Origin: Pedobacter sp. MC2016-05
GTDB lineage: Bacteria > Bacteroidota > Bacteroidia > Sphingobacteriales > Sphingobacteriaceae
Length of the DNA: 64,000 nucleotides
Direction: 5' to 3'
NCBI RefSeq assembly: GCF_026239735.1
Contig: NZ_JAPIVT010000023.1
Coordinates: forward strand, 25,828-89,827
Position 1 is the stretch's first letter; every line of letters begins with the position of its first letter. Below, in pieces: positions 16,939 to 27,100 of this stretch. The notes under the pieces were generated by a model. It saw only the letters and a list, made by a program, of their open reading frames with translations. It was not told the origin of the DNA and searched no databases. The position numbers and the translations under genes are program-made.

Positions 16939-19275
16939 TTAAAGCTTCATATTAATCAACTTTCCATTGTAGGTAATCGACTTCGAACGCCCAGCCGATT
17001 TACCATCAGCAATTAATACCACATTAAATTTCCTGGCACCTAACATCCCTTTGAAACTACCGGTTCTATCGCCTACACTTAATGTTTTTTCTTGATTATT
17101 CCACTTAAATGTGATGGTAGAGAACTTTCCTTTTTCATAATTATAGTTATCATTTTCATCTTCGTACAATACAAATTCACCGTCGGCCCCACCATAAACA
17201 CGAACAGTTAAATTATCCCATTTTTTTTCTGTTGAGTATTGAACATCCGGTCCGATTGGAATAATTGATCCAGCCTTAACATAAAGTGGAACGATGTTTA
17301 TTGGCGCATCAGTGTTTACCTCTCTCCCACCGTTGTAATATTGGTTGGTCCAGAAATTATACCAACCGCTTCCCTCTGGCAAATATACAGGCCATTTTTT
17401 AGTCTGATATTTTGTTACCGGAGCAACCAAAATCGATCGGCCAAACAGATATTGATGACCGATTTCATGTGTTTTTTTATCGGCAGCAAAATCCATCACC
17501 AGCGGACGCATAAAGGTTCCATCATTTTTACTAACATCCCACGAGGTGCTATAAATATAAGGTAACAAGCTGTAACGGAGCTTGATAAACTTTTCCTGTG
17601 CATCAAAACACCAGGTACCGCGGTCGCCAAAATTCCAGATTTCTCTTGGCAAGTCTGTTCCATGAGAACGCATCATAGGACTAAAAGTTCCAAACTGCAT
17701 CCAACGAACGTAAAGTTCCTGAAATTCGGGATTTTTATTTCCATCTCCATTACGCCAGCGACCAGCAAAAAAGCCACCTATATCGCTGTTCCAGTTCGGA
17801 ATGCCCATAAGCGTATAATTCAAAGCCGCAGGAATTTGTTTTTCGAGCATATCCCAGGTAGAACTTACGTCGCCACTCCAGGTGTTAGAACCATACAACT
17901 GTTGACCGATAAAGCCAGATCTGGTGAGAATGACGCCCCTTTTCTGGCTGTACGTTTCCCGCTGGTGGGTTGCGATGCCTTTATTATGCATCAGGCTGAA
18001 ACCATTTTTTACACTTCGGTAACTGCCCAGGTAAGTGGGCAAATCGAAATCAGATTCTTTTTTATTGATGTGATCCGGCTCTGTAGAATCCAGCCACCAA
18101 CCATCGTTTCCGATATAGCTAAAAATACCTTTATCCAGATATTTCCAATAAATATCTAAGGCCTTAGGATTGAAAACATCATAAGGCCTCGCCCCGCTGT
18201 TTGGTGGCCAGGTATCAAAATTAATGATCATCTTTTTACTATCGAACTCTTTGCGCTGATCCGTTTTTGGACCAAAGCCAGGCCACGTAACAATAAGCAG
18301 TTTAGCATTTAACTGATGAATCTGATCCACCCATTTTTTTGGATCTGGAAAGCGTTCTTTATCAAAACTTTGAGAGTTCCATGCACTATCACTTTTATTA
18401 TATTCGGGCCAGTAACGCCAGTCTTGGATTACCACATCAAGCGGAACTTTTAAATCGCGATACTTTTTTAACACATTTAAACTTTCATCCTGACTATTAT
18501 ATCGCTCCTTACTCTGAAAAAAACCAAATGCCCACAATGGAAGCATGGGAGCTTTCCCCGTTAAAGTTCGCACTTTTGAAATTACGCCATCCGCATTTTT
18601 ACCGTACATAAAATAGTAATCTGAACAGTGACCTAAACCTTCAAAAGAAAGTTCCTGAGGATTATCATTAAATTCTGAAATGGAATAGTTATCCCAAAAA
18701 ACGCCATAACCTTTAACCGAATGAAAAAACGGCGAATAGGTTGACATATTTTCATTTTGCATGTGATGAGCAGAATTGCGGCGGTTAAACTTGTTATCCA
18801 AAACTTGTCCTACCCCATAAATGGCCTCATCTTTATCCAGCAAAAAACCGTTTCGAACTTTAAACGATGGTGTACCAGCATCATCTAGGGGAGAAAATTG
18901 TGTTCCATAATCTTTATCATTCAACAATTTATTTCCCGAACGATCTGAAAAATAAATACCACCTGTTTCTACGTTTACTTCTAGCTGAATTGAATCACTT
19001 TTAATCAGCGTATTTTTTCCCATCTGAGAAAATTCAACCGGGGTTTTCACCGCTTTACCAACCACAGAGAGGCTCTTTTTGTCGTATGGTTTTCCGCCAG
19101 GTGTTTTAAACACACGCACAATGCTCGGCGAATAATATTCAATTTTAATATCCATTCCCTGAGTGGAAAAGGAAATCCCCTGCGGAAGTTTTTGAACTGA
19201 CTGTGCGTTTAAATCTCCCGAAAAAGTCAGCATTAGCACTGCCGTTATAAAATAAAGCCTTCGATAAATTCTCAT
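16939..19275 (-). CDS. GH31 alpha-glycosidase (alpha-xylosidase / alpha-glucosidase family)
   Basis: A 778-residue exported enzyme with a signal peptide (about 1-24, SGDLNAQ). Order: N-terminal beta-sandwich (about 30-235), TIM-barrel (about 240-590) and C-terminal beta domains. The nucleophile is D396 in DGWWLDSTEPD and the acid/base is D469 in WSGDVSSTWD. The block VVIQDWRYWPEY (281-292) at the barrel start is common in alpha-xylosidase-like GH31 proteins. With GH29, GH2 and GH43 on the same strand, alpha-xylosidase action on xyloglucan fragments is a plausible reading; alpha-glucosidase or alpha-galactosidase is not excluded. It lies 89 bases after the SusR-like regulator gene on the same strand. 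Confidence 0.93.
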   Translation of the reverse strand: MRIYRRLYFITAVLMLTFSGDLNAQSVQKLPQGISFSTQGMDIKIEYYSPSIVRVFKTPGGKPYDKKSLSVVGKAVKTPVEFSQMGKNTLIKSDSIQLEVNVETGGIYFSDRSGNKLLNDKDYGTQFSPLDDAGTPSFKVRNGFLLDKDEAIYGVGQVLDNKFNRRNSAHHMQNENMSTYSPFFHSVKGYGVFWDNYSISEFNDNPQELSFEGLGHCSDYYFMYGKNADGVISKVRTLTGKAPMLPLWAFGFFQSKERYNSQDESLNVLKKYRDLKVPLDVVIQDWRYWPEYNKSDSAWNSQSFDKERFPDPKKWVDQIHQLNAKLLIVTWPGFGPKTDQRKEFDSKKMIINFDTWPPNSGARPYDVFNPKALDIYWKYLDKGIFSYIGNDGWWLDSTEPDHINKKESDFDLPTYLGSYRSVKNGFSLMHNKGIATHQRETYSQKRGVILTRSGFIGQQLYGSNTWSGDVSSTWDMLEKQIPAALNYTLMGIPNWNSDIGGFFAGRWRNGDGNKNPEFQELYVRWMQFGTFSPMMRSHGTDLPREIWNFGDRGTWCFDAQEKFIKLRYSLLPYIYSTSWDVSKNDGTFMRPLVMDFAADKKTHEIGHQYLFGRSILVAPVTKYQTKKWPVYLPEGSGWYNFWTNQYYNGGREVNTDAPINIVPLYVKAGSIIPIGPDVQYSTEKKWDNLTVRVYGGADGEFVLYEDENDNYNYEKGKFSTITFKWNNQEKTLSVGDRTGSFKGMLGARKFNVVLIADGKSAGRSKSITYNGKLINMKL

Positions 19276-19364
19276 ATTATAGGTTTATATTTGGTATTTG
19301 ATGACAGCAAAAATAGATTCAACAACCTCAATAGAGACAACACCAATGTTGATTTTTTTGATAT

Positions 19365-21938
19365 TTACGTTGATTTTTTCGCATTTTGAGCATATTCAGA
19401 AGGTTTACAGCCATAACGTTCCTGAAAGCATTTGCTCAAATAGCTCGAACTGCTGAAGCCTACACGATCGGCAATTTCAGAAATATTAAGGGTTTCTTCA
19501 AGAAGTAATTCTGCAGCTTTTTCCAACCTGATGTTACGGATAAATAGCGAGGGAGATTTATCAAGTAAGGTAATCAATTTGCGATACAACCCGGTACGGT
19601 CCATATTCAAATCGCTGCTAAGCTGCTCAACAGAATAGTCGCTTACATTTAAATTATTCTCGACCAGCAACATTGCTTTCTTTAAAAACGTAGCTTCCAT
19701 CGGGTTCATGTTTTCCGTGTACTGAGGAATTTCTGTTCTTGGCGGGGAAGAAGGATTTGCAAATTCGAGTTTCCCACTTAATAAATTTTGCTGATCAATT
19801 AAGCTCCTAATTCTGAGCAGGAGAAGATCTTCCCTCCGATTTCGTTCTGCATTTTTTCTGGCGTTACGCAAATAAAACCTAATGCTAAGCCAAATGGCTA
19901 CAACCATTAAACCAAAATAGCAAAAATATGCCACCGTAGTTCGCCACCATGGAGGATTAATGGTTAGGTTGATTGTGGTGATTTCTCCTGGCCATTCCAA
20001 ATTGGTAGTAGAAGCCATTACCTGAAGTTCATATTTTCCTGGCGGGAGATTGGTGTAAGCTATTGTGAGCACTCCATCCCTTCCAGAAAAATCGTTTCCC
20101 TGTGCACTTCGGTTTTCTCTCCACTCCTGGTCTATAGCGATCAGTTTGTAACTATAGTAAGTTTGGGCGGGATTTTGATAGTTAAGTGCCGAAAAACGGA
20201 AGGTGAGAAAATTTTGGTCGTATAGTAAAACTAAGCCGCTAGTATAAGGCACCGTTTTGTCCAAGATATTATTATCCCCTTCAACATCTATCTTCTTTCC
20301 ATGCACCAAAAAATCAGTAAAAACCGGTTTAAATGGTAATTTATCATTCTGTGCAATATTTTGGTTTAAAACCGAAAAGCCATTTACGCCACCAAAGTAA
20401 AGTGTTCCATTTTTGCTTTCAAATACAGCATTCCGCAAATATTCGCCTTCCAAGGCACCTGTCGAAGCATCGTAGTTGATAAATGTGACATCCTTTGCGG
20501 CTTTACTAAGTTGCACCCGGTTAATTCCATAACTTGTGGCAATCCAAATATTTTTACGGCTATCTTCAAAAATCGATTGTATGAAGTTGTTGGAGAGCCC
20601 GTTTTGAGTATAGAAAAATTGTTCCTTACCAGTAACAGGATTTAATACACTCAAACCATCTGTGGTGCCCGTCCAAATCCAACCCTTACTATCTTTAAAT
20701 TTGGCTGTTTGGTTGCCAGGCAAGTTTAATACCTCCGTTTTCAATCCTTTAAGTACTCCAGAGGGAATTAACTTTGGGGGCAGAGGTCGTAGCGAATCTT
20801 CGTTTCCAACTCCGGGCTTGTACAAATATACTCCAGACTGCGTTTTAACATAGATGTTGCTGAGATCATCTTCGGCAAATGACTGAACCATCACCTCTTT
20901 AAAAGTACTACCAGGAAACGAAGATTTTTTTACGGTGTTAAATAAATACCGATGCGGATGATGGTATAATAATCCTTGATTAGCGGTTCCGAGCCATAAA
21001 CCACCTTGTTTATCGTATAATAGCGTACTTATTTCTGTATTGAGTTTAGTTCCATCTGCCTGCTCAATAACTGGAATATACTGGCTGTTGTTATGCTTTA
21101 CATCCACAATCCAAATTCCATTCGCACAGCTGATGGTTGCTTTTCCATCCCAATCTACCACCAGAGTATTGAGATGATATGGCGTTTCCAATACTTTTTT
21201 CCAATCGCGTTTACGGGTATCAAAAAAGAAGCAGCCACCATTACTCCCATTCCGAAGTTGATAAAATCCATTTTTCGCCTTCACCACAAGTGATGTACTT
21301 TGAAATTTAGACTGTTGAGCAGCAGGATATGCAGCCAGTTTAAATTGCTGACGCTTTGCTTTCAAATTGTAGCAAATTACTTCGCCGGTGCTGTAAAAAA
21401 GAAATAAATCGTCTCTTTCATTACTCACATCTTGCAGTAGCCCAACATTATGATTTAGATCTATTGAATATTGATGATTTTTCGACTGTAACTTTTGGTT
21501 GTTAAGAAGCCACATTCTACTATCTGAATCTAGAAAAAAATCATCAATCGGGCCGTTAAAACCAGCAGTTTCGAAATAGCGGTTAAGGTTTGATTGATAT
21601 TTTCCTTCATACAAATCAACCCGCATTAATTTATGATGATCTTTTATCCAGAGAATGGAATCCCCACTCTGGTAAATCCGATAGAAACCATCGTAACTTT
21701 TCAACGCATAGCCTTGCTTACTTTTATCATGAATATAGGTAAAACGCGAACCATCAAAAATATTGAGGTTCCCACTGGTTTTAAAAACCATTCGGCCGTC
21801 TGGAAGCTGGATGATGTACCGTATTTGGTTATCACTTAGTCCCTGTGAAACGGTTAAAGGTGAAAAAACGAAATCCTGAGCAAATAGCTTTGGCATTAAA
21901 TTCAGCAGCAATATAATGGTCAGTAAAATCGGCTTCAT
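19365..21938 (-). CDS. SusR-like one-component sensor-regulator (Reg_prop, Y_Y_Y, AraC HTH)
   Basis: An 857-residue inner-membrane regulator. A signal/anchor (about 1-20) leads to a periplasmic propeller sensor whose first repeat reads SQGLSDNQIRYIIQLPDG, then a Y_Y_Y domain (about 590-660), a membrane helix (about 668-690) and a C-terminal AraC-type DNA-binding domain (about 755-855, with the block SEIADRVGFSSSSYLSKCFQ). There is no histidine-kinase, ATPase or receiver domain between membrane and HTH, unlike the hybrid regulator at 24169-28239. This is the SusR layout: oligosaccharide binding outside drives DNA binding inside. It likely controls the GH31 gene or the whole minus-strand locus. 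Confidence 0.92.
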   Translation of the reverse strand: MKPILLTIILLLNLMPKLFAQDFVFSPLTVSQGLSDNQIRYIIQLPDGRMVFKTSGNLNIFDGSRFTYIHDKSKQGYALKSYDGFYRIYQSGDSILWIKDHHKLMRVDLYEGKYQSNLNRYFETAGFNGPIDDFFLDSDSRMWLLNNQKLQSKNHQYSIDLNHNVGLLQDVSNERDDLFLFYSTGEVICYNLKAKRQQFKLAAYPAAQQSKFQSTSLVVKAKNGFYQLRNGSNGGCFFFDTRKRDWKKVLETPYHLNTLVVDWDGKATISCANGIWIVDVKHNNSQYIPVIEQADGTKLNTEISTLLYDKQGGLWLGTANQGLLYHHPHRYLFNTVKKSSFPGSTFKEVMVQSFAEDDLSNIYVKTQSGVYLYKPGVGNEDSLRPLPPKLIPSGVLKGLKTEVLNLPGNQTAKFKDSKGWIWTGTTDGLSVLNPVTGKEQFFYTQNGLSNNFIQSIFEDSRKNIWIATSYGINRVQLSKAAKDVTFINYDASTGALEGEYLRNAVFESKNGTLYFGGVNGFSVLNQNIAQNDKLPFKPVFTDFLVHGKKIDVEGDNNILDKTVPYTSGLVLLYDQNFLTFRFSALNYQNPAQTYYSYKLIAIDQEWRENRSAQGNDFSGRDGVLTIAYTNLPPGKYELQVMASTTNLEWPGEITTINLTINPPWWRTTVAYFCYFGLMVVAIWLSIRFYLRNARKNAERNRREDLLLLRIRSLIDQQNLLSGKLEFANPSSPPRTEIPQYTENMNPMEATFLKKAMLLVENNLNVSDYSVEQLSSDLNMDRTGLYRKLITLLDKSPSLFIRNIRLEKAAELLLEETLNISEIADRVGFSSSSYLSKCFQERYGCKPSEYAQNAKKST

Positions 21939-22059
21939 TTATAGGATTTAAGTTTTGTTGCCTTTAAAGATTTCGTTTTAAATGCTGAAATTAAGTCGCA
22001 GCTATGAGTCAATAGGTTTAGCAATTATTTAAACATCAATGCGGTTTCCGTTTGCAGTA

Positions 22060-22401
22060 TTATTTATTTGGATTTAACTCAAAAACCTGTTTCATTAATT
22101 GCCATTTTTCTCCTGGCACCGACCCGGGCAAAGGCTGTTGAAATTTCCACATCAACGCTTCCCATTCCAATACCTTCTCATTTGCTTCGTCCATCATCTT
22201 CTTATTTTCAAACGTAAAGTCATCTGTTGTTTCCATCACCATAAATAAACGGTTCGAAATGCGATAGATTTCCATTGAGGTAATGCCAGAATCTACTATA
22301 CTTTTGGTGATTTCCGGCCAACCATTTTTGTGGTATTCCTCATATTCACTGATCAGTTTTTCATCGTTTACCAGATCAAGCGCAAGTGCATATTTTTTCA
22401 T
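22060..22401 (-). CDS. RhaM-family (DUF718/COG3254) sugar mutarotase
   Basis: A protein of 113 residues if it starts at the ATG at 22401 (MKKYALALDLVND); an upstream ATG at 22422 would add seven residues. The family's ferredoxin-like alpha/beta barrel is recognisable from EYEEYHKNGWPEI (histidine and tryptophan positions), the SMEIYRISNRLFMVMETTDD strand pair and the late ALMWKFQQPLPG block. These enzymes interconvert anomers of 6-deoxyhexoses. RhaM itself acts on L-rhamnose, but relatives act on L-fucose. The gene is 55 bases downstream of a GH29 fucosidase, so L-fucose is the more likely substrate. It has no signal peptide, so it works in the cytoplasm. Confidence 0.85.
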   Translation of the reverse strand: MKKYALALDLVNDEKLISEYEEYHKNGWPEITKSIVDSGITSMEIYRISNRLFMVMETTDDFTFENKKMMDEANEKVLEWEALMWKFQQPLPGSVPGEKWQLMKQVFELNPNK

Positions 22402-22456
22402 AGCTATAAATTGTGATGTCATCAATAACCCAATGGTTATCTGCCTCTTGGCTTAA

Positions 22457-24112
22457 TTAAACAATTTTCAAAGCAAAGGTGTAAGCAAGTTTAGGTTTAT
22501 AATCTTTAATGTCGATCTCCAGATAATTTTCATTCTGTTTAAAAGAAAGATTTTGCCCCGTACCTAATAAGCCAATGCTGCTAATCGCTTTTTCCAAATA
22601 ACTGCTCCCTTGTTTCATCGATTTTATCTGTACGATACCATTTTCTGGCCAGGCCATCACCACGGCGTAAATTGCATTTCCCTTGGTGGTGAAGCGAATA
22701 TCTTCCGGTGTAAAAGGCTTACTTTTACCTTCATTAAAACCCTGATCTTTTAAAGCCTGATTATTTTCAGTTGAAGGACCCTCACCAAAAACTTTCCATG
22801 GCCGGGTATCATAAATCGCATCACTATTGGCCTGCATCCATTCTCCAACCTCCTCTACAATGGCTCGTTCCAATTCATCAATACTGCCGTTGCCACGCAC
22901 AGGGATGCTCAGCAGAAAGTTACCGTTTTTACTCACTACATCGGCCATAATCTGCACTACGGTTTTTGCACTTTTATAGCTTTTTTTATTGTAAATGGTT
23001 CTGTCGTAATGCCAGGAACCGATGCAAGTATCGGCCTGCCATGGCAAAGGTTCTATTTCATTGCTATGGCCGCGTTCAATATCCCAAACCATACATTTAC
23101 GCTGCTGCTTATCCAGTATCTTCCCGAAAATGACCGCTTCAAGTTCGTTGTTTTTCTGAATACTTTTATTGTACATGTAAGATGCTAAACGCAATCCGAC
23201 GTCGCTCACTGGCCAGAGTGGTAAGGCTGTATCATCGAAATAAATAAGATCAGGACCATAATTATCAATCAGTTCGACAGTACGATTGTAAAACTTTTCG
23301 CAGTAGGCTTTAGAAGGGATAGCGGCTCCGTTTCCCCAATCCCACTGTTTGCCAGAAGCATCGTTATCCTGACTATCTTCGCTAAGCGGATGATTTTGAG
23401 CATACAAATCCTGCGGATTTAGACCATCCCACCATTTTCCTTTTCCATCGGCAGCTGTTAGCTTTCCATCATAAGGAACGCCCGCTAAATCACCTTTCAA
23501 ATCAGCACGTTGGGCAGTTTCTAACCAGGTCCAGGCATGTGCCGCATGAACGCTTACGCCGAAATACATTCCATTTGCCCGGGCTGCTTTTTCCCAACCT
23601 TTTATAATATCCTTCTTTGGGCCAATTTGGGTGGAGTTCCATTTTTTCTGATAAGTACTTTTATACAGATCAAAATTATCGTGGTGATTGGCGAGCGCCA
23701 TAAAATATTTTGCTCCTGCTTTTTTATACAAGCTTAGCAGCTCCTCCGGATTCCATTGGTCGGCTTTCCATTCATTGATTACGTCTTTAAAACCAAATTT
23801 AGAAGGATGTCCATATTTTTCGAGGTGGTATTTATACTTCTTGCTGCCTTCCATATACATCTCCTGGGCATACCAATCTCCATACTCAGGTTCGCATTGC
23901 GGACCCCAATGAGCCCAGATTCCAAACTTTGCATTGCGGAACCAATCTGGTGTTTTGTAAGCAGAAAGCGATTCCCAGGTCGGCTTGAACGGACCCGGCA
24001 GGTATCCTATCCCTGGTGCATTGAAAATGTTTTGGGCTGCATTAAGATTTTTTCCCAGTGCTAAAGCCGGCACTCCAATGGCAAGCTGCTTAATTAAATC
24101 TCTTCTATTCAT
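22457..24112 (-). CDS. Alpha-L-fucosidase, GH29, with Tat signal
   Basis: A 551-residue enzyme releasing alpha-linked L-fucose. The N-terminus NRRDLIKQLAIGVPALALG carries a twin-arginine motif (R3-R4, lysine at 8) and a mild hydrophobic core, so Tat export is likely; most neighbours have Sec signals. The TIM-barrel begins with DWFRNAKFGIWAHWGPQCEP (56-75), followed by YFMALANHHDNFDLY. The nucleophile is D293 in DLIYFDD (288-294). A C-terminal beta-sandwich (about 440-551) completes the usual layout. It lies between the hybrid regulator and the mutarotase on one strand. Confidence 0.94.
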   Translation of the reverse strand: MNRRDLIKQLAIGVPALALGKNLNAAQNIFNAPGIGYLPGPFKPTWESLSAYKTPDWFRNAKFGIWAHWGPQCEPEYGDWYAQEMYMEGSKKYKYHLEKYGHPSKFGFKDVINEWKADQWNPEELLSLYKKAGAKYFMALANHHDNFDLYKSTYQKKWNSTQIGPKKDIIKGWEKAARANGMYFGVSVHAAHAWTWLETAQRADLKGDLAGVPYDGKLTAADGKGKWWDGLNPQDLYAQNHPLSEDSQDNDASGKQWDWGNGAAIPSKAYCEKFYNRTVELIDNYGPDLIYFDDTALPLWPVSDVGLRLASYMYNKSIQKNNELEAVIFGKILDKQQRKCMVWDIERGHSNEIEPLPWQADTCIGSWHYDRTIYNKKSYKSAKTVVQIMADVVSKNGNFLLSIPVRGNGSIDELERAIVEEVGEWMQANSDAIYDTRPWKVFGEGPSTENNQALKDQGFNEGKSKPFTPEDIRFTTKGNAIYAVVMAWPENGIVQIKSMKQGSSYLEKAISSIGLLGTGQNLSFKQNENYLEIDIKDYKPKLAYTFALKIV

Positions 24113-24168
24113 TGTGGTTTATGGGTTTAAGATAATATTTGATTGGCGTCTTCGATATTATTCCTTGT

Positions 24169-27100
24169 TTACACTTTATTTTTTTGATACTCGGAAGGAA
24201 GCTGACCGAACTCCTCTTTGAAACACTGCCTGAAATAAATGGAACTGTTTATTCCCACCATGAACGATACTTCGTTGATGTTGTATTTCCCCGAATCAAG
24301 CAATTGGGCAGCCTTTTGCATTCTCACTTTTCTTACCAGCTGATTAATATTTTTTCCTGTTAACGCTTTCAATTTCCGGTATAAAGTAGATTGGCTCATA
24401 TTCATATTTTCGGCCAATGTAGCAGCGTCCAAAACTTCCTGGTGCATTAATTTTTCTACTAAATTTGCAAACTCCTTAACAAAATCATTTTCACGCCAGG
24501 GGTCGGCTTCCACTTCAGCAGCTATAACTTCTGTAGTTTTTATTTGATTAGATAACTGAGACAGCACTTCTTCATATAAACTTTTCCGTTTGGAAAGCAA
24601 ATTATCTATCCTTCCATAAAGCAATTGTGTGCTAATCGGTTTGGTGAGATAAGAATCCAAACCCAGCTCGTAGCCACGGTGTTTATCCGTTTCAGAACTT
24701 TTCGCAGTGAGTAAAATCGTTGGAATATGGCTGGTTTCGCGTTCCAGTTTCAAAGCCTGGAGCATGGCAAACCCGTCCATTTCAGGCATCATTAAATCGC
24801 TCACAATGATATCCGGAACATGGCTTTTTGCAAGTTGAAAGCCTTGCTTACCATTCTCTGCAGTAATCACATTGTATTTTGATGCTAACAAAGTAGATAA
24901 ATAAGCCCGCAAATCAACATCGTCTTCTACCAGCAAAACCATTGGCAACGATTCTACCTGTGGTTTCTTTTGTTCATCAAGCACTGCATCGTGTTCGGAT
25001 AGATAAGGAATTTGGGGCGATACCGGATTAGCCAATAACCTGACACAGAATTCGCTTCCCCAATCCAATTCACTTTTTACACTCACCTGCCCGTGATGGA
25101 TGGCGGCCAATTGTTTCACCAGTGATAAGCCGACACCAGCGCCATCGCCTGTATTTTGAGGAACCTGATAAAACTTTTCAAATATTTTTTCCAGATGTGC
25201 TGACGCTATTCCACTACCTGTATCTTTCACTTTTATAACTGCCCAGTTTCCCTGGCTATTTTGCTCATAAGCTAAAGAAACCATTACGCTGCCAGCTTTT
25301 GTGTGTTTGCAAGCGTTTGATAAGAGATTGTCGACAATGAGTTGTACAATTTCTCGATCGAAAATGGTTTCAAAATCTTCAGTGTTGGCCGTTAAACTGA
25401 TGTTGATATTTTTGCTTTGACTAGCCTCAACATATTTTTGAACAATGTCTTCTAAAAGTTGCCTTAAAAATCCAGGCTGCAAAGCAAGTGGTTTATGCTG
25501 AGATTCAACTTTTCTAAATTCCAACAGTTGATTAACCATCGAAAAAAGCCTGGTGGCACTTTTTTGAACAATTGAAAGCCGTTCCCGGTGTTTAGGCGAC
25601 AGTTGGTTTTCATGCAAAAGATCTTCCAGCGGACCTAAAATCAATGTTAGCGGTGTACGTAGTTCATGCGTAACATTGGTGTAGAAATTCATCCTTTCGG
25701 TATGCAAATTTCCTTCTTGTTCCAGTTGCTGCTTTTTTAAACTGAGTTGCGCTTCTGCATTTATTCGTTTAATGTAAAAGAAAAAGAATGCGATTACGGT
25801 GGCCAAAACCACAACGATATAAAATGCAATGGCCAATATGCTTAGGTAAAAAGGCGGCTTGATCGTGATGTGGAGGCTTTCATAATCTTCAGACCACTGC
25901 TCATTTTTTTGTCTGGTTCTAATTTTAAGTTCGTAACTGCCGTAGGGAATACTGCGGAAATCTATATTTTTTTCATCACCGAGAGAAATCCATTTGTTAT
26001 CAAAGCCCTGCAACTTATAACTGAATTCCAGAAGATCATTCATGGCATAATCCATCACAGCCAATTCTATGCGGAAGCTGTTTTCGCCGTGCTTCAGATG
26101 AATTCTTTTTTCAGCATCTGGAAATTTTTCAGTTTGTGCCCTGCGTTCATCCGTGTTGAAAACCATCAGTCGGCTGATGTTAATTGGTGATGAAGGAAGT
26201 TTTAACGGGATGTTTACCGGATCAAAATAACAAGCGCCACTCGGCATTCCGAAAAAGAGTCGTCCGTTTTTATCTTTGGATACGCTGTTGTTGATGAAGC
26301 CGCCGAGTGGCAATCCAAAGGCCTGATCGTAACTTAAAAGCCTTTTTTGAGCCGGAAGGTAACGGATTAACCCCAATTTCGTTGCACACCAAATATTTCC
26401 TTTCGGGCTTTCCGTGATGGAATTGATCGTTAGCCAGGCATCTCCGAGATGAAGTGGAAGAGTTTCAATTTTCCCCAGTTGATTACCCGATGATTGATAA
26501 GACAAACCTTCATTTGTCGCAATCCAAATCGTATTTTCCGAATCGCGATACACATGGTTAATGGTATTACTGACCAGTCCTTCCGCTTTGCTGACGCGTT
26601 TGATTAGTTTCCAGTTTCGATCGTAAATATAAATCCCCTGACCGTAAGTGCCCACCCACATATTACCAAGATGGTCTTCTACCAAAGTTCGTGGAGAAAA
26701 ATCGCCCATCATCGGCGTGGTGATGGTGATTTTCCGCAGCGTGTCTATTTCCTGAGCGAGAATAAATAGGCCTTCCTGTGCGGCAAAACAGATATTTTTT
26801 CGGCTATCCTGCATAATTGCCCTAACTTCCGACATGCGTTTTCCGCCATCAATTTTCTTCCAGCTATTGCTAGCTGGTTGATAACAGGAAACGCCTCCCT
26901 TTTGTAAACCAAACCATTTATTGCCGCTTTCATCTTCAAAACCCGACAAAAGGAAATCATCTCCCAGCAAGCTGTTATTGGCATTGATATGATCAACACG
27001 GCCATTATTGTCTATCTGTAGAATACCTTCACCGGTAGTAGCCAGCAAGGTTTTGTTTTGCTGATCGTTAATGACGGCCGTAACGGTAGCCGTTTTATTT

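Noticed and set aside
18975..18990. ACGTTTAC half-site inside the GH31 gene
   Set aside because: A single half-site in coding sequence with no partner half; not added to the LacI operator set.
19335..19360. CAACA-CCAA-TGTTG stem followed by a T-run, between the SusR-like and GH31 genes
   Set aside because: Only a 5-base stem and oriented for the plus strand, where no gene ends; treated as chance.
22401..22425. Longer N-terminus for the mutarotase
   Set aside because: The extension begins with TTG and adds residues not expected in the compact family; the ATG at 22401 starts exactly at the conserved first strand.
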